Assembly (NCBI GenBank): GCA_000934455.1
Contig: KN882716.1
Location: 2,395 to 42,726, forward strand
Source: Apostichopus parvimensis
Lineage: Eukaryota > Echinodermata > Holothuroidea > Aspidochirotida > Stichopodidae
DNA length: 40,332 bases
Reading direction: 5' to 3'
Below, in pieces: positions 21,506-31,506 of the stretch. The translations under genes were made by a program, and so were the position numbers. Every line of letters starts with the position of its first letter. The stretch's first letter is position 1. The notes beneath the pieces were generated by a model, which was not told the origin of the DNA, made no database searches, and worked only from the letters and a program-made list of their open reading frames with translations.

Positions 21506-22747
21506 GGTCATTCCATATCAAATCAGCCATTTTTAGAGTAAGGTGTAATTCGACATCACGTGAAAATTCCGAAATTTATTGTATGATTGGACCAGCATGA
21601 AATAAGTATATTCTGACAATTTCAGTTGCATTGCTTAAAATTGGCCGATTTATCATACTTTGAAATTCCGCAATTTCGCGCCATCACAGAATTTTGGCAT
21701 TTTCTTGGTGGGGGTATATTTGGATAAGGACAATTAGTGCCAGCTAGAAGACTATGTTTACACCTAACACTAATACACACTGTACATGTGCACCCAGTAA
21801 ATGTATGTACTGGTTGGCATTCATTTTTTAGTAAAGTATTTTAATTAAATGGATTAAACCAGAAGCAGACAAGTATATCGCAAATAGTATTTGTTTATAT
21901 GACATTGAAAACTGCACAGTGTTTAATTGAATGACCTTGAAGTACAATAAACCAGGCTCAAAACATGTGGAACATCAAAACAGGCAAAAACGTTTTTTGG
22001 GGGGTAAAAATCACAAACTTTGAGGATTTTTCATTGCAAACTAAGGCAGAACAACTTCCGGAAATCTTATGTACAAACAGGGAGGTACTTATCTCTTCCA
22101 GAAAAACTAATCATATTTTTTCAACATGACGCGTTTTGAGTTGGCTGTAGTGTAAAAGACGACCTCTTTTGTATATCGGAGCAACTTCATAAATTAATAT
22201 TGAGAAAAGCTAGAACTCTGAAAGTTGTTTAGGTTTAAGAAATTTATACTAATAATTAAAGTATAAAACCCTGACAGCTCTAACATGGTTACTTTGGTAA
22301 AAAATGGCATCAAAACCCCTTCCTCGATCATGCTGAATCGCAGCATGAAATAGCAACTTTAGAGTTGCACAACTGTAATCATTATTTTGTATTGTTTGTA
22401 CTAGACATAGTAACCTCCGAAAAAATTAAGTACCCTCAAGCAATGGTTTAGGAGCAATTCATCACTTAAAATACCACTTTTGACACTCCACAAGACAATG
22501 TTTTTGTAGCTTATTTCATTTGTTTATATGCATTTGTAAAAGAAGGTAATAGGATATTTAATTGCTGAGAAATGAGACCTCAAAAGTCAAGAAAATGCCG
22601 CAATGGCGACAAATTGCGGAATTTCAAAGTGTGAAGCGATGCAACTGAAATTTTCAGAATATGCTTATTTCATGGTGTTCCAAACATACATAAAAAGTTG
22701 GAGAGGGTGCAGCAACAGCCATATCCCTGATTTGACACGGAATGACC
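21506..22747. mobile_element. Long-arm foldback-type element, 1.24 kb
   Basis: The ends GGTCATTCCATATCAAATCA (left) and the inverted TGATTTGACACGGAATGACC (right) match. Further inside, the arms 21590-21720 and 22590-22680 are also inverted matches (for example ATGAAATAAGTATATTCTGA with its diverged complement). Terminal arms therefore reach about 200 bp. AATG lies near both ends and could be part of a target duplication, offset by one base on the left. No transposase is present. Confidence 0.7.
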
Positions 22748-23059
22748 AATGTTAACCAGAAGAAGTGGTAGCTGGCTATAGGCCTCAGTTAGGTTACAGC
22801 TAGTACAATGAACGTTAGGCCTTGCCGATATTCAAGACCATTTCTGGTCGACAACAAAACGTGAAATGACACGACAGCAGCCGATCGATTTTGAATTTTC
22901 AATTGAAAAAAAATTACCTCGGCCGTTCTTGTCCTTCTTAAAGAAATTGTGGCAGTTACAGTGCTGCTGGGTCGATTGTGGTGACTTTACCGTCGAATTC
23001 TTCTTCACTTCTTGCTTTTTGTCACTTCAAAGTAGAATGCCGTCTTGTACGCTGGCATA

Positions 23060-23120
23060 TTTATACGCGTGGCACACGCGTGTGTACGCGTGGCGCTCGC
23101 CGGCGCGCGTACGTACGGTC
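23060..23120. other. Local CpG-dense patch with three ACGCGT boxes
   Basis: ACGCGT occurs at 23065, 23076 and 23086 (spacing 11 and 10 bp), followed by GGCGCTCGCCGGCGCGCGTACGTACGG. This is by far the most CpG-rich 60 bp in an AT-rich neighbourhood. It could be an unmethylated promoter element or just a short tandem repeat of an alternating purine/pyrimidine type. Confidence 0.4.
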
Positions 23121-23423
23121 GTGGTTGTATATGGGCATACTCTTGCATAATAACATGTTTATACCTTTCTTTGTTGAAATTGGCGGGAAATTGTTTATGC
23201 AAATAAAATGTGTTGTTCAGATTCTGACAATAAACATGCTACACACAGCTCAATCGAAATGTCATGACTAGTCTATAGCGAAAGTATTCTACTGTGATGA
23301 CCTAGGTGAGGGATAGTGTGGGACGGGAGGAGGAGGAGCGTCCTTTGATCTCTAAATTTTTCAGTTGGAGGTTTGGGGACTTCCCCCTGAAATACTAAGG
23401 GAAGAAAAACCGGGTGATTTATA

Positions 23424-23783
23424 NNNNNNNNNNNNNNNNNNNNNNNNNNNNNNNNNNNNNNNNNNNNNNNNNNNNNNNNNNNNNNNNNNNNNNNNNNNNN
23501 NNNNNNNNNNNNNNNNNNNNNNNNNNNNNNNNNNNNNNNNNNNNNNNNNNNNNNNNNNNNNNNNNNNNNNNNNNNNNNNNNNNNNNNNNNNNNNNNNNNN
23601 NNNNNNNNNNNNNNNNNNNNNNNNNNNNNNNNNNNNNNNNNNNNNNNNNNNNNNNNNNNNNNNNNNNNNNNNNNNNNNNNNNNNNNNNNNNNNNNNNNNN
23701 NNNNNNNNNNNNNNNNNNNNNNNNNNNNNNNNNNNNNNNNNNNNNNNNNNNNNNNNNNNNNNNNNNNNNNNNNNNNNNNNNNN
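23424..23783. other. Assembly gap (360 N)
   Basis: Every base is N. Long open frames that cross this stretch are artefacts. The right flank enters repeat sequence (the C-rich TTAGACCCCTCCCC family), so the gap was probably caused by repeats. Confidence 0.99.
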
Positions 23784-23879
23784 AAATAATGTAAATTCTC
23801 GAACACAAATTTTACTGCCCAAAGATAACAAATTTAGCACCAGATTGCATGTAAGGACACTAAATAGTCAATAATTTCG

Positions 23880-24866
23880 GGACACCCCGCCCCTTAGACC
23901 CCTCCCCTAGGACGGCGATCACAAATTTTTCAACATTTTCTGAATATTTAACCAGATTTGGGTTTGCTCGTCCCCCCCCCCCTAAACTCTCAATGTCCCT
24001 TTAAGTGTTCTTCGAATGGTCCAGAAAGTGTGAAGAATAAAGAAATGAGAAAGTTTTACTGCATGAAACCCCAACATTTTAGGCGCGCTACGCGAGCGAT
24101 TTACATGAGTAATGGGTATAGTGTGTGCAGTGACGTTCTAAGCGGGGGGGGGGGGGTGTGCAGTCTTATCCTAGGATAGTTGAGGGCAATGAACAATCAA
24201 ATTCTTGGAAGTCAAACATGTGACACTTTTCGAATCTTTTTTTCCTCGTAATTTTGACCACGGAGTATTAAGAAACATGAGCATGCTCCATTACCCTTGA
24301 GAAGCTAGCCCTAACCGTGAATTTGAAACGAATTTGTAAATGACTGGAGAATCAAATTCCCTCAGATATCCTTGGGAAAAATTTATGCTACCCGGGTATA
24401 CCAGCCCCGAAAAAAATCCAAATAAACTAAGAAAGAGTTAGAGGAAGCTCATAAGGGTACCTCAATTGAACTGAACTACACTAAGAAGGTATATTTTAGT
24501 GAGTTAATTGATTAATTTTCAAAAATCAAGGGTTCAAAACAGAGACTGTCAAATGTGAATCCTATGTAGCCTATTAACCTTATCGAAATATTAAACTGTT
24601 GAAAGCTTTGCTAAAGATAGCACCATTTTGCATTTAATTAAGTCAACTTACATAAACTAAAACATTTCGAAGGGGAGCCGCTAGGCGCCTACTTTTTTAT
24701 TATTAAAAGTGTTAGTTCTATTTTTATTTCAACAAACCAACTGAAAGAATCATCAACCTAAAGGTGGCGCTCCGCTTAGACGCTGACAATTCTAACTCCA
24801 CCCCCCCCCCCAACTTTTCGAAACAGATGTGCGCCACATTACCTCCCAAAAGACGTTGGAGTTCCA
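23880..24866. repeat. C-rich repeat fragments and MITE debris
   Basis: CCCCTTAGACCCCTCCCCTAGGACGGCGATC (23888-23920), C-runs, a G-run near 24145-24156 and GGTGGCGCTCCGCTTAGACG (24763-24783) are pieces of the same repeat families seen in the hAT MITEs near 8.6, 9.2, 15.5 and 16.7 kb. No gene is visible in this stretch. Confidence 0.55.
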
Positions 24867-25277
24867 TTAAGGTGGGATTAACCCTTCAGAGCGCCCTCAA
24901 TTTAAAAAAAATAACTTGTGCTCATTTGACAGTTCAAAGTGTCCTCTATCCGAAAATATATAATTTGAACCCAGAATCACTGTAAATTTTACCCTAATTA
25001 GCTTCTGAAAATTATTTTTCATGTTTGTTTACTGCCGTTGCCATGGAAACGGAGTCCAATTTTTGCTCAAACTCTGTCAATTATAGCCCCTGTACTTCCC
25101 CTTTAAAGACAAAATATGTGCCTAGCTGTGTGAGTGGTAAGAGAATACATATTACTACAGTGCACCTTTCATCACTCAAGCAATACAACTTCCTACACAG
25201 CTGAAACCTTCATCAAAATTCCACTTATATTTGAAAGTGTTATTTGACGAAGGTATTTTTCACAATCGTAAGACGTC

Positions 25278-25633
25278 ATGGCTAAGAAGCATGGACCCTA
25301 CAGGCATGGAGCATGGACCCTACCCTACCCGAAGCATGGACCCTACCCGAAAAAAAGGAGGTATTATGGCAAAAAAGGAGAGAAAATGAACGTGAGTAAT
25401 CATGAAGACCATGGGGATAGTGTTGACAATGTTAGTAGTGCAGGTACTAGTTCTGCTAATAATACTGACAATACAGATATTGTGGGCTCAAATTCGGTTT
25501 TGGGTCAGAGTAGTGGCGGTGAGAACGAGCGCCCACTAATGCGAACAAAGTCACAGGCAGTGCTTCTAAGAGAAAATTAGATAATACTGAACATAGTGAT
25601 CTAGCCAAGAGAATGTTTGGAAAGTGATACAGT
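25278..25633 (+). pseudogene. Transposase N-terminal region, frameshifted
   Basis: The ATG at 25278 opens MAKKHGPYRHGAWTLPYPKH, a small GPY/KH repeat reflecting three tandem copies of a GCATGGACCCTACC-like word, then a basic patch (KKRRYYGKKGEK) and a Ser/Asn/Asp-rich linker. The ORF ends at 25580. Switching frame near 25550 continues as SASKRKLDNTEHSDLAKRMF to a TGA at 25625-25627, in the frame of the following core. The basic N-terminus could bind DNA or act in nuclear import. Confidence 0.55.
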
Positions 25634-25636
25634 CCT

Positions 25637-27200
25637 ATGCCGAATATTGTCAATAGTACTAGTAGTAGTAAAAACAAGGTGACCGCAGATAAATTCCAAG
25701 GGAATTTGATCATCAACCTTGAATTGCTGAGACAGGCAATTGAAGGATTCTGTTTTTGTGAATGCGGGGCAAATGTCAAATTAATTCCCCATAGTGATAA
25801 AAGCATGGGTCTGGCTATGCAATTGTGCATTATTTGTGACTCATGTGGACTCTCAAAGGAATTTTACTCATCAAAAAAACAAAAATGTTTCCAGGTGAAC
25901 CGTAGGTTCACTATGGCGATGCGTTGCAATGGCAAAGGACAGAAAGGCGGGGAATTATTTTGTGGCATCATGAATATGCCTGCTCCAAGTAAGCCCAAAT
26001 CATGGAACCAGCACATTGTGCATCTCAAAACAGCCACAGAGAAGGTAGCTAAAGATAGCATGAAAAGAGCTGTGAAGGAATTGGAAGGATATTCTGAGGA
26101 TGGACCATCAAACATCGCAGTGACATGTCATGGGATTTGGATGAAAAGAGGATTTTCCTCTTTGCATGGTGTCTCAACAGTTCTTGCAGCAGAATCTGGC
26201 AAAGTATTGGACTATGAAGTTCTGAGTAGATATTGTCATTCTTGTGCTACAAAAAAGAATGCCTCAAAAGAATGGAAGGAGGCTCACAGGTCCAAATGCG
26301 TGGCAAATTATGAGGGATCGGCTCCATCAATGGAGCCTGTTGGGATGGTACGAATTTTTGCTCGCTCTTTGAGTGAATATGATCTGCAGTATACAACATA
26401 TATTCGTGATGGTGTATTCATATTCAGAAGTGGCCAATAGCAAACCATATGGAGATGATCACCCAGTAATTAAAAAGTAGTGTGTTGGCCACATTGAAAA
26501 ACGAATGGGAACTGGTCTTCGGAACTTGAAAAAGAATTTGAAAGGCAAAAAACTATTAGACGGTAAAACAGTTGGGGGAAAGGGGAGACTGACAGATAAA
26601 GTCATAGATTCCATGCAAGTGTGGTATGGTCGTGCAATTCGGTCAAACAAGGGTAACCTAGAAGGAATGACAAATGCAGTGTGGGCCATTTATTTTCATA
26701 AGCTCTCTGATGATGACAGTCCCCAACATCACCTTTGTCCGGAAGGTTCTGAGAGCTGGTGTACATATCAGAAAGCGGTATCGACTGACCAGTAATCAGA
26801 GTTCAGACACAAACGGAACCTCCCTCCTGCTGTTATGGAGGCATTGAAACCTATTTTTGTGCGCCTATCAAGCCCTGTTTTACTCAAAAAGTGCTTGGAT
26901 TGCATAACTCAAAACCCAAATGAAGCCCTGAACCAATTGATATGGACAAGGTGCCCCAAATCCACATTTGCTGGCAATAATATCGTCCGCTGGGCCTCTG
27001 CTGATGCTGTGTGCAAGTTCAATGAGGGATATACCACCAACCTCAGTATCCTCAAAGGAATGGACATAGACCCAGGATTCTACACAAGCAGTGCCATGTT
27101 GAAATTTAATGAAAGAAGGGTGAAATCTGCAGAAAGGGCAGTAAGTGAGAGTGGCAAAAAGGAGCGGGTAAAGACGGAGGAACATAAAGAAGGGCTTTGA
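25637..27200 (+). pseudogene. Mutator-like/Kolobok-like transposase core
   Basis: The first frame (25637-26440, 267 aa) has FCECGANVKLIP and CIICDSCG, a Cys-rich zinc-type region. Then come VNRRFTMAMRCNGKG, CGIMNMPAP, MKRGFSSLHGVSTVLAAESG, CHSCATKK...HRSKCVANYEG and YIRDG. A frameshift near 26430 moves to frame 3, which continues with CVGHIEKRMG, DGKTVGGKGRLTDK, PQHHLCPEGSESWCTYQK and NIVRWASADAVCKFNEGYTT. This order matches animal proteins annotated with the Mutator-like transposase domain (PF20700). Further breaks are a TAG near 26478 and a TAA at 26793-26795. The usual D-G-T-W appears as H-G-I-W, so the copy is inactive. Confidence 0.85.
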
Positions 27201-27935
27201 GGAAGCAGTTACGGACAAAGAGGGGGAAGTATATGCACCAGGGGCCTTTTAATAAAGGTTATTGATGTTCTACTGACATTATATTGAGAGGAAATGCTTA
27301 ATTTGTACTGTTTGTATGATTTTTTGTTGATCTCCCCTTCCAGAATAGGCTGAAATCCCTTTCAAATACATGTAATTGTCTTTCAAAGCTGTTTTTTCTG
27401 AGTGGACATTGGAATGTTTTAGCAAGATATCTCACCATGAAAGTGCACAAAAGCTATGAAATTTGGGGTAGTGGTAGAGAATAAAATTATACATGGAATG
27501 AATGAATATTTTTTCATAAAATTATGTTTTGTTTCCAAGTTATGGCACTAATTAGTGTTAACGAGGCTTTAAAATGAATGGGTACCTTTGTGCCAATTTT
27601 CATTACATTTTATAAAACATCTTCCAAATTATCTTGCTAAAACACAAAATTAATGTATTTCTTTAAGTCAAGCTAATTACTTATGCGCATATTGAATTTC
27701 ATCAAAATCACATCCGGTGAACTTGTTAAGGCTAATGCAATCGATTCATCCACCTCACAATACTTACATATACCACAACCATTTTATTTTGTCATACACT
27801 AATTCTCAATATGTAAGGGTCAATCCCACCTTAAGATGCGGAAACGACTGCAGTGCCTGGGCTGCGATCACGGGGGCGGAGACATATTTTGAGTGGGGGG
27901 GGGGGGAATGGTACCTAATGCCCCCCATTTTTGGT

Positions 27936-28440
27936 GGCATAAAATATATATATATATATATTCATTTTTTCTTTGGGGTATGTATACCATTTGATTTTCC
28001 TTAATACTCATTTCGTGCAAATGTATCGTAACATTTTCCATGCTTCGCGCGCTTTTTCTTATATTAATGCATGTACTTTTTGATTTACCATACCCAAGCT
28101 TTATATACCCCTTTCGTGTAAATAAACCTTTACTGAATTTTGTTCTCGCGCATCGCTACATTTTTGGTTTTGTGTATTATTTTTCCTTTTTATACCTATT
28201 TCGTGCAAAAATAGCGCAAAATTTATCGTTTACTTTTTGATTGAACTTATTCCCCTTTCGTGCAAAATTAGGGAACAAATTTAACGCTTCGCGAGGTTTA
28301 TCTTATGTATGTATATATACCTTTTCATTTACTTTTTATAAACCCCTTTCATGCAAATATGCCGAAATTATTCGCGCACTTCGTATCTTTAAACGGGCGT
28401 TTTGTGTTGTAGGTATCTCATGGCACATCATAGTGCTTTT
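27936..28440. repeat. Degenerate TTTCGTGCAAA repeat
   Basis: CCCCTTTCGTGCAAAA-like words recur near 28012, 28112, 28199, 28256 and 28347, each followed by AT-rich sequence and often a CGCGC/TTCGCG word. A G-run at 27894-27906 and an AT dinucleotide run at 27946-27960 precede them. The tract ends against the truncated zinc-finger-like domain at 28.45 kb. Open frames here are repeat artefacts. Confidence 0.6.
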
Positions 28441-28449
28441 TACGTGACC

Positions 28450-28679
28450 GGCCTAACACATCATAGTGTGGTCGCTTGCTTGGTATGAGAACCTCTTTGC
28501 TCTCGAATAACCTCTATATTATGGGCGTCATTTCCTTTAGATTTAGCAAATTCTTTCTTTGACTTCTTATCACATGACATGACTTGTTGTACGTCCTTCT
28601 CATCAACATGATTGGAGAAGAGATGTCTGGGCAGTTTGGCATATGATTACGTACAATACGGACAGTAGTGTCTTTTGTC
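28450..28679 (-). pseudogene. CPYC...RHL...H zinc-finger-like domain (end of SET/acidic-repeat gene)
   Basis: In the minus-strand frame starting at 28679 the sequence reads DKRHYCPYCT, a TAA (28647-28649), then SYAKLPRHLFSNHVDEKDVQ, KKSKKEF and HNIEVIRE. C-x-x-C, then L-P-R-H-L-x(4)-H, then a K-S-K-E segment and H-N-x-E-V, is a zinc-finger-like domain I recognise from multi-copy invertebrate and fish proteins. It is in a different frame from the acidic repeats just upstream, so a frameshift lies between. It is truncated after EVIRE, where unrelated repeat DNA begins. Confidence 0.6.
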
Positions 28680-29729
28680 CCATTTCCTTTGACCGCTAGT
28701 CTTTTCTCATTCTCTGCAGTACCCCAAAGAACTGGATTTCTGATCTTGCTACAGGATGAAATCATTATGCCTCCTCCCGTGTGACAGTTGTTGGGGTACC
28801 TGTCATCATCGAAGCTGTCTTCTGAATCACTTTCATCACATTCAGGCAAGCCACTGTTTTTAATAAAACGCAGAGGATACGGAACTTTTCTTGTACTCTT
28901 TGAATTACCCTCAAGAGCTGCACCATGTTTTATGACGTTTGTTTTCTCACTGCTGTTTGATGTTAGTCCTCTTTCCTGGTGACAGATTTTGGGTTCCCAG
29001 TCTTCATCGCTGCTGTTCTCGGAATCACTTTCATCAACTTCGGGCAAGCCACTGTTATCTGTGCTATACAGTGTATTTGTTGTTTATTCTCCTTACATTA
29101 CCAAGTCGAGCTGATTTTCTGTTTTTTGTTGTGTCAGTCTGGCTGGTTAAAACCCTCTTTCCTTGTGATAGCTGTCTTCATTACTGCTGTTGTCTGAATC
29201 ACCTTCATCACCGGGCAGGTAACCGTTATCCATGCCATGTACAGTATTGGGAATTCTCTTCTCATTCCTTGCATTACTAAGATGAGCTGATTTTACGATC
29301 TTTGTTGTGTCAGTCTGGCCTGATGAAAATTGTATTTCTCTTTCCTTGTGACAGATGTTGGGGTCCCGGTTTTTGACCAAGCTGTTGTCCGATTCAACTT
29401 CAGGCAATCCACTGCTATGAATTCCAAGTAGGGTATCGGGAACCCTCATTCCTTGAAGTACTGTCAAGAACTGGATATCCAATGTTTGTTGTGTCAGTGG
29501 TGTCTGTACTGCTGGATGAAATATTAACCCCTCTTTCATTATGACATATGTTGAAATCATGTTCTTTGTCATTGCTCTTGTTATCTGAAGCACTATCATT
29601 TTGTCCAGCCGACTTATCACTATTCATCTCATATAGATTTCTTTGAACTTTGCTTTCTTATGTTGGCTCATCAGTTATACATGTAACTCCCACTTCACAA
29701 TCATTAGTGTGTTCCATATCGAGCATCTT
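28680..29729 (-). pseudogene. Acidic ~65-residue tandem protein repeats
   Basis: About five imperfect units of 160-215 bp run from 29640 down to about 28660. Each has the plan NSGLPEVDESDSENSSDED, NICHxERG, a Ser/Thr run (SSSSTDTT), then PVL/AHL...RNEKR. Two are best seen at 28830-29047. The others are at 29055-29215, 29215-29430 and 29430-29640. The exon may begin at an ATG near 29727 (MLDMEHTNDCEVGV), but a TAA follows before the first unit. At least three frameshifts separate the units. Acidic Asp/Ser repeats before a CPYC finger are a known combination. The function is unknown. Confidence 0.6.
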
Positions 29730-30712
29730 CAATAGAATATGAAATAGGAAAAAATTAATGAAATTAGTTGAACTCATAAAAGTTCTATTAGCCAAAAAAA
29801 ACACTTTCTTTTTCCTACACTTGGAGGTTGAGTAGCAAGTGCATTCACATGCACATTCACATGCTCACTGTCAAACTGGCAGTGTTTTTTACTGATAACT
29901 GCCGCTCTTTTGAGAATCAGTTGACATTCCCCTTAAGCACTACTCAAATACACAACAACTGCACTGGGAAAAAATACAATATTGAACCATATTGCATCTA
30001 TCGGCTTAATTTCCCAAAAACAATCCCCTCCCCTTAGACCCATCCGCCAGGTTCGAGTCACTCCTATATTCAGATACTAAATTCAAATATACAGAACTAG
30101 CACTGGTACATTTCCCTAAAATTGTGCAATGTTCCATCCATCCAGCTACATAGATTCTAAACAATTATCAAAGGGAAGGGAAAGCCATGCCTCCTGCAGA
30201 AACCTCACCCAGATTCACTGATTTGTTCAGACACTAGGTTTAAAACTACAGCAGCAATGCTAATGAATCTTCATAACCTGTTTGTATCTTCTTTCATTCA
30301 AGAATACAATATTACATTATTTTTGGGTATAATTAATTCATAGCAAAGGGCAAAAACTCATTCTGAGCTAACAAATTATGAATGGTTCCAAAGTAGTGTT
30401 CTATTAAAAAAAGCACACCAAAATTTTTTTCGGAAATAGAAAATTCAATACAAAAGAAAACATAAGTTTGTCTTTCTGCCTTTTCTGTTCGGACGATGAA
30501 AAATTATTTTGGCAATCCAATTTTCCAAAAGAAGGTTGTCTGAAGGACAACTGACAATTTTTTTAAATTATAGGGCCTGCAGTTAATTCTGAGCGTAAGG
30601 TCTAATTCTATACAGGTGAATTTTAACACACATAATGTCAACAAATATTTATTCCTGATGAGTATGATGCAAATTGCCAAGATCGGTCTTAAAGTACTCA
30701 ATTGTCACCTAC

Positions 30713-30773
30713 AGTGACACCGTCAGATAAATTGTTGTCAGCTTTGCAGAGATTTAGTATGTCGACAAGATCA
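30713..30773 (-). CDS. Possible small exon of the SET-type gene
   Basis: On the minus strand, TTCATCAAAG then TGATCTTGTCGAC... reads SDLVDILNLCKADNNLSDGV and ends at a donor (CACT/GTAGGT). It is open through 61 nt and protein-like, and lies between the SET exon and the acidic-repeat exon. The acceptor is weak and the join was not checked for phase with both neighbours. Confidence 0.25.
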
Positions 30774-31316
30774 CTTTGATGAATAAGAAATTTTATGAAA
30801 ACATTTATGACCATTTAGCATATCAGGTAAGGGGGAAATTAATACATCCATTAGGTCTTTTTATTGGGCAATGCATGCTCCTCCCATTTATTATCTAGCT
30901 GCATATGACAACTCCAATGAGTTGTCATTCCAGATTTGGACTCAGGTGCCAATGACTGAAAGTTATCTCTGACTTAATCGCATGGTCTGGTTTGGACTCA
31001 AACTAGCTAGAATCAGCCTTTTTTTTGGGGGGGGGGGGGTTGCAATATGCACTTATAACAGACATATACTAATTCTCACAAAAATGTCTTTAGAAGATAC
31101 AGTTTATAGCCAACATGGATCTTACCTTGCTGTTTGCTTTCACTACAATACCTTTTAGTGATCACTTACAACACCAATACATGACTCCCCACACACTCCT
31201 TGAAATGGCAAGTTAGGTGTAGTATACTGAGGTTCCTTCATATACAATTTACAAAGGTTGTACTTTTGGTCTAGTCTACACACACTAACTCTCAACTGGC
31301 ACATAGTGGTACTAAC

Positions 31317-31506
31317 CTGTTTTCTCCATGGCAGATCTGGCACTCCATAGTCATAACGTATTTCATCGTTCTCCTCCATTGAATCACATGCAAACAGGCA
31401 AAGGTGGTGCTTTCCATCTACAAGTACGACTTGCATTTTGGCATTGGCCTCATCGGAATCATTAACCATCCTGCCTGCTCTGTCTGGGTGATTTGTGGCA
31501 TGAACA
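31317..31506 (-). pseudogene. SET domain, C-terminal half (KMT5A-like)
   Basis: Acceptor ATTTCATAG and donor ACAG/GTTAGT bound 190 nt on the minus strand. It reads VHATNHPDRAGRMVNDSDEA, then KMQVVLVDGKHHLCLFACDS and DEIRYDYGVPDLPW. V-D-A-T...G-R-x-x-N-H-S...D-G-x-x-x-L-x-x-x-A-x-x-x-I-x-x-x-E-E-I-x-Y-D-Y-G-x-x-x-x-x-W is the end of a SET methyltransferase domain, closest in plan to KMT5A/SET8. Two usual residues differ: D of V-D-A-T is H, and H of N-H-S is D, so the SAM pocket is probably damaged. The N-terminal half of the SET domain was not found upstream. The acidic repeats and zinc-finger-like domain follow downstream on the same strand. Confidence 0.7.

Larger units (their letters stand above)
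24871..27830 (+). mobile_element. Complete DNA transposon with TTAA target sites (Kolobok/Mutator-like)
   Basis: The left end GGTGGGATTAACCCTT (24871-24886) and inverted right end AAGGGTCAATCCCACC (27815-27830) form 16-bp terminal repeats with one mismatch. TTAA lies immediately outside both (24867-24870, 27831-27834). The 2960-bp body contains the broken transposase at 25278-27200. TTAA duplication is characteristic of Kolobok and piggyBac. The transposase excludes piggyBac and resembles the animal 'Mutator-like transposase domain' group. The element sits within older MITE debris. Confidence 0.85.

Noticed and set aside
23273-23874. Open frames of 126-177 codons around the gap
   Set aside because: They consist almost wholly of N bases read as unknown residues.
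26880-27218. 112-codon minus-strand ORF
   Set aside because: It is a shadow of the + strand transposase, which carries the recognisable motifs.
28788-29280. Plus-strand ORFs of 64-113 codons over the acidic repeats
   Set aside because: They are reverse-strand shadows of the Asp/Ser-rich minus-strand repeats, giving Ser/Cys/Leu-rich nonsense.
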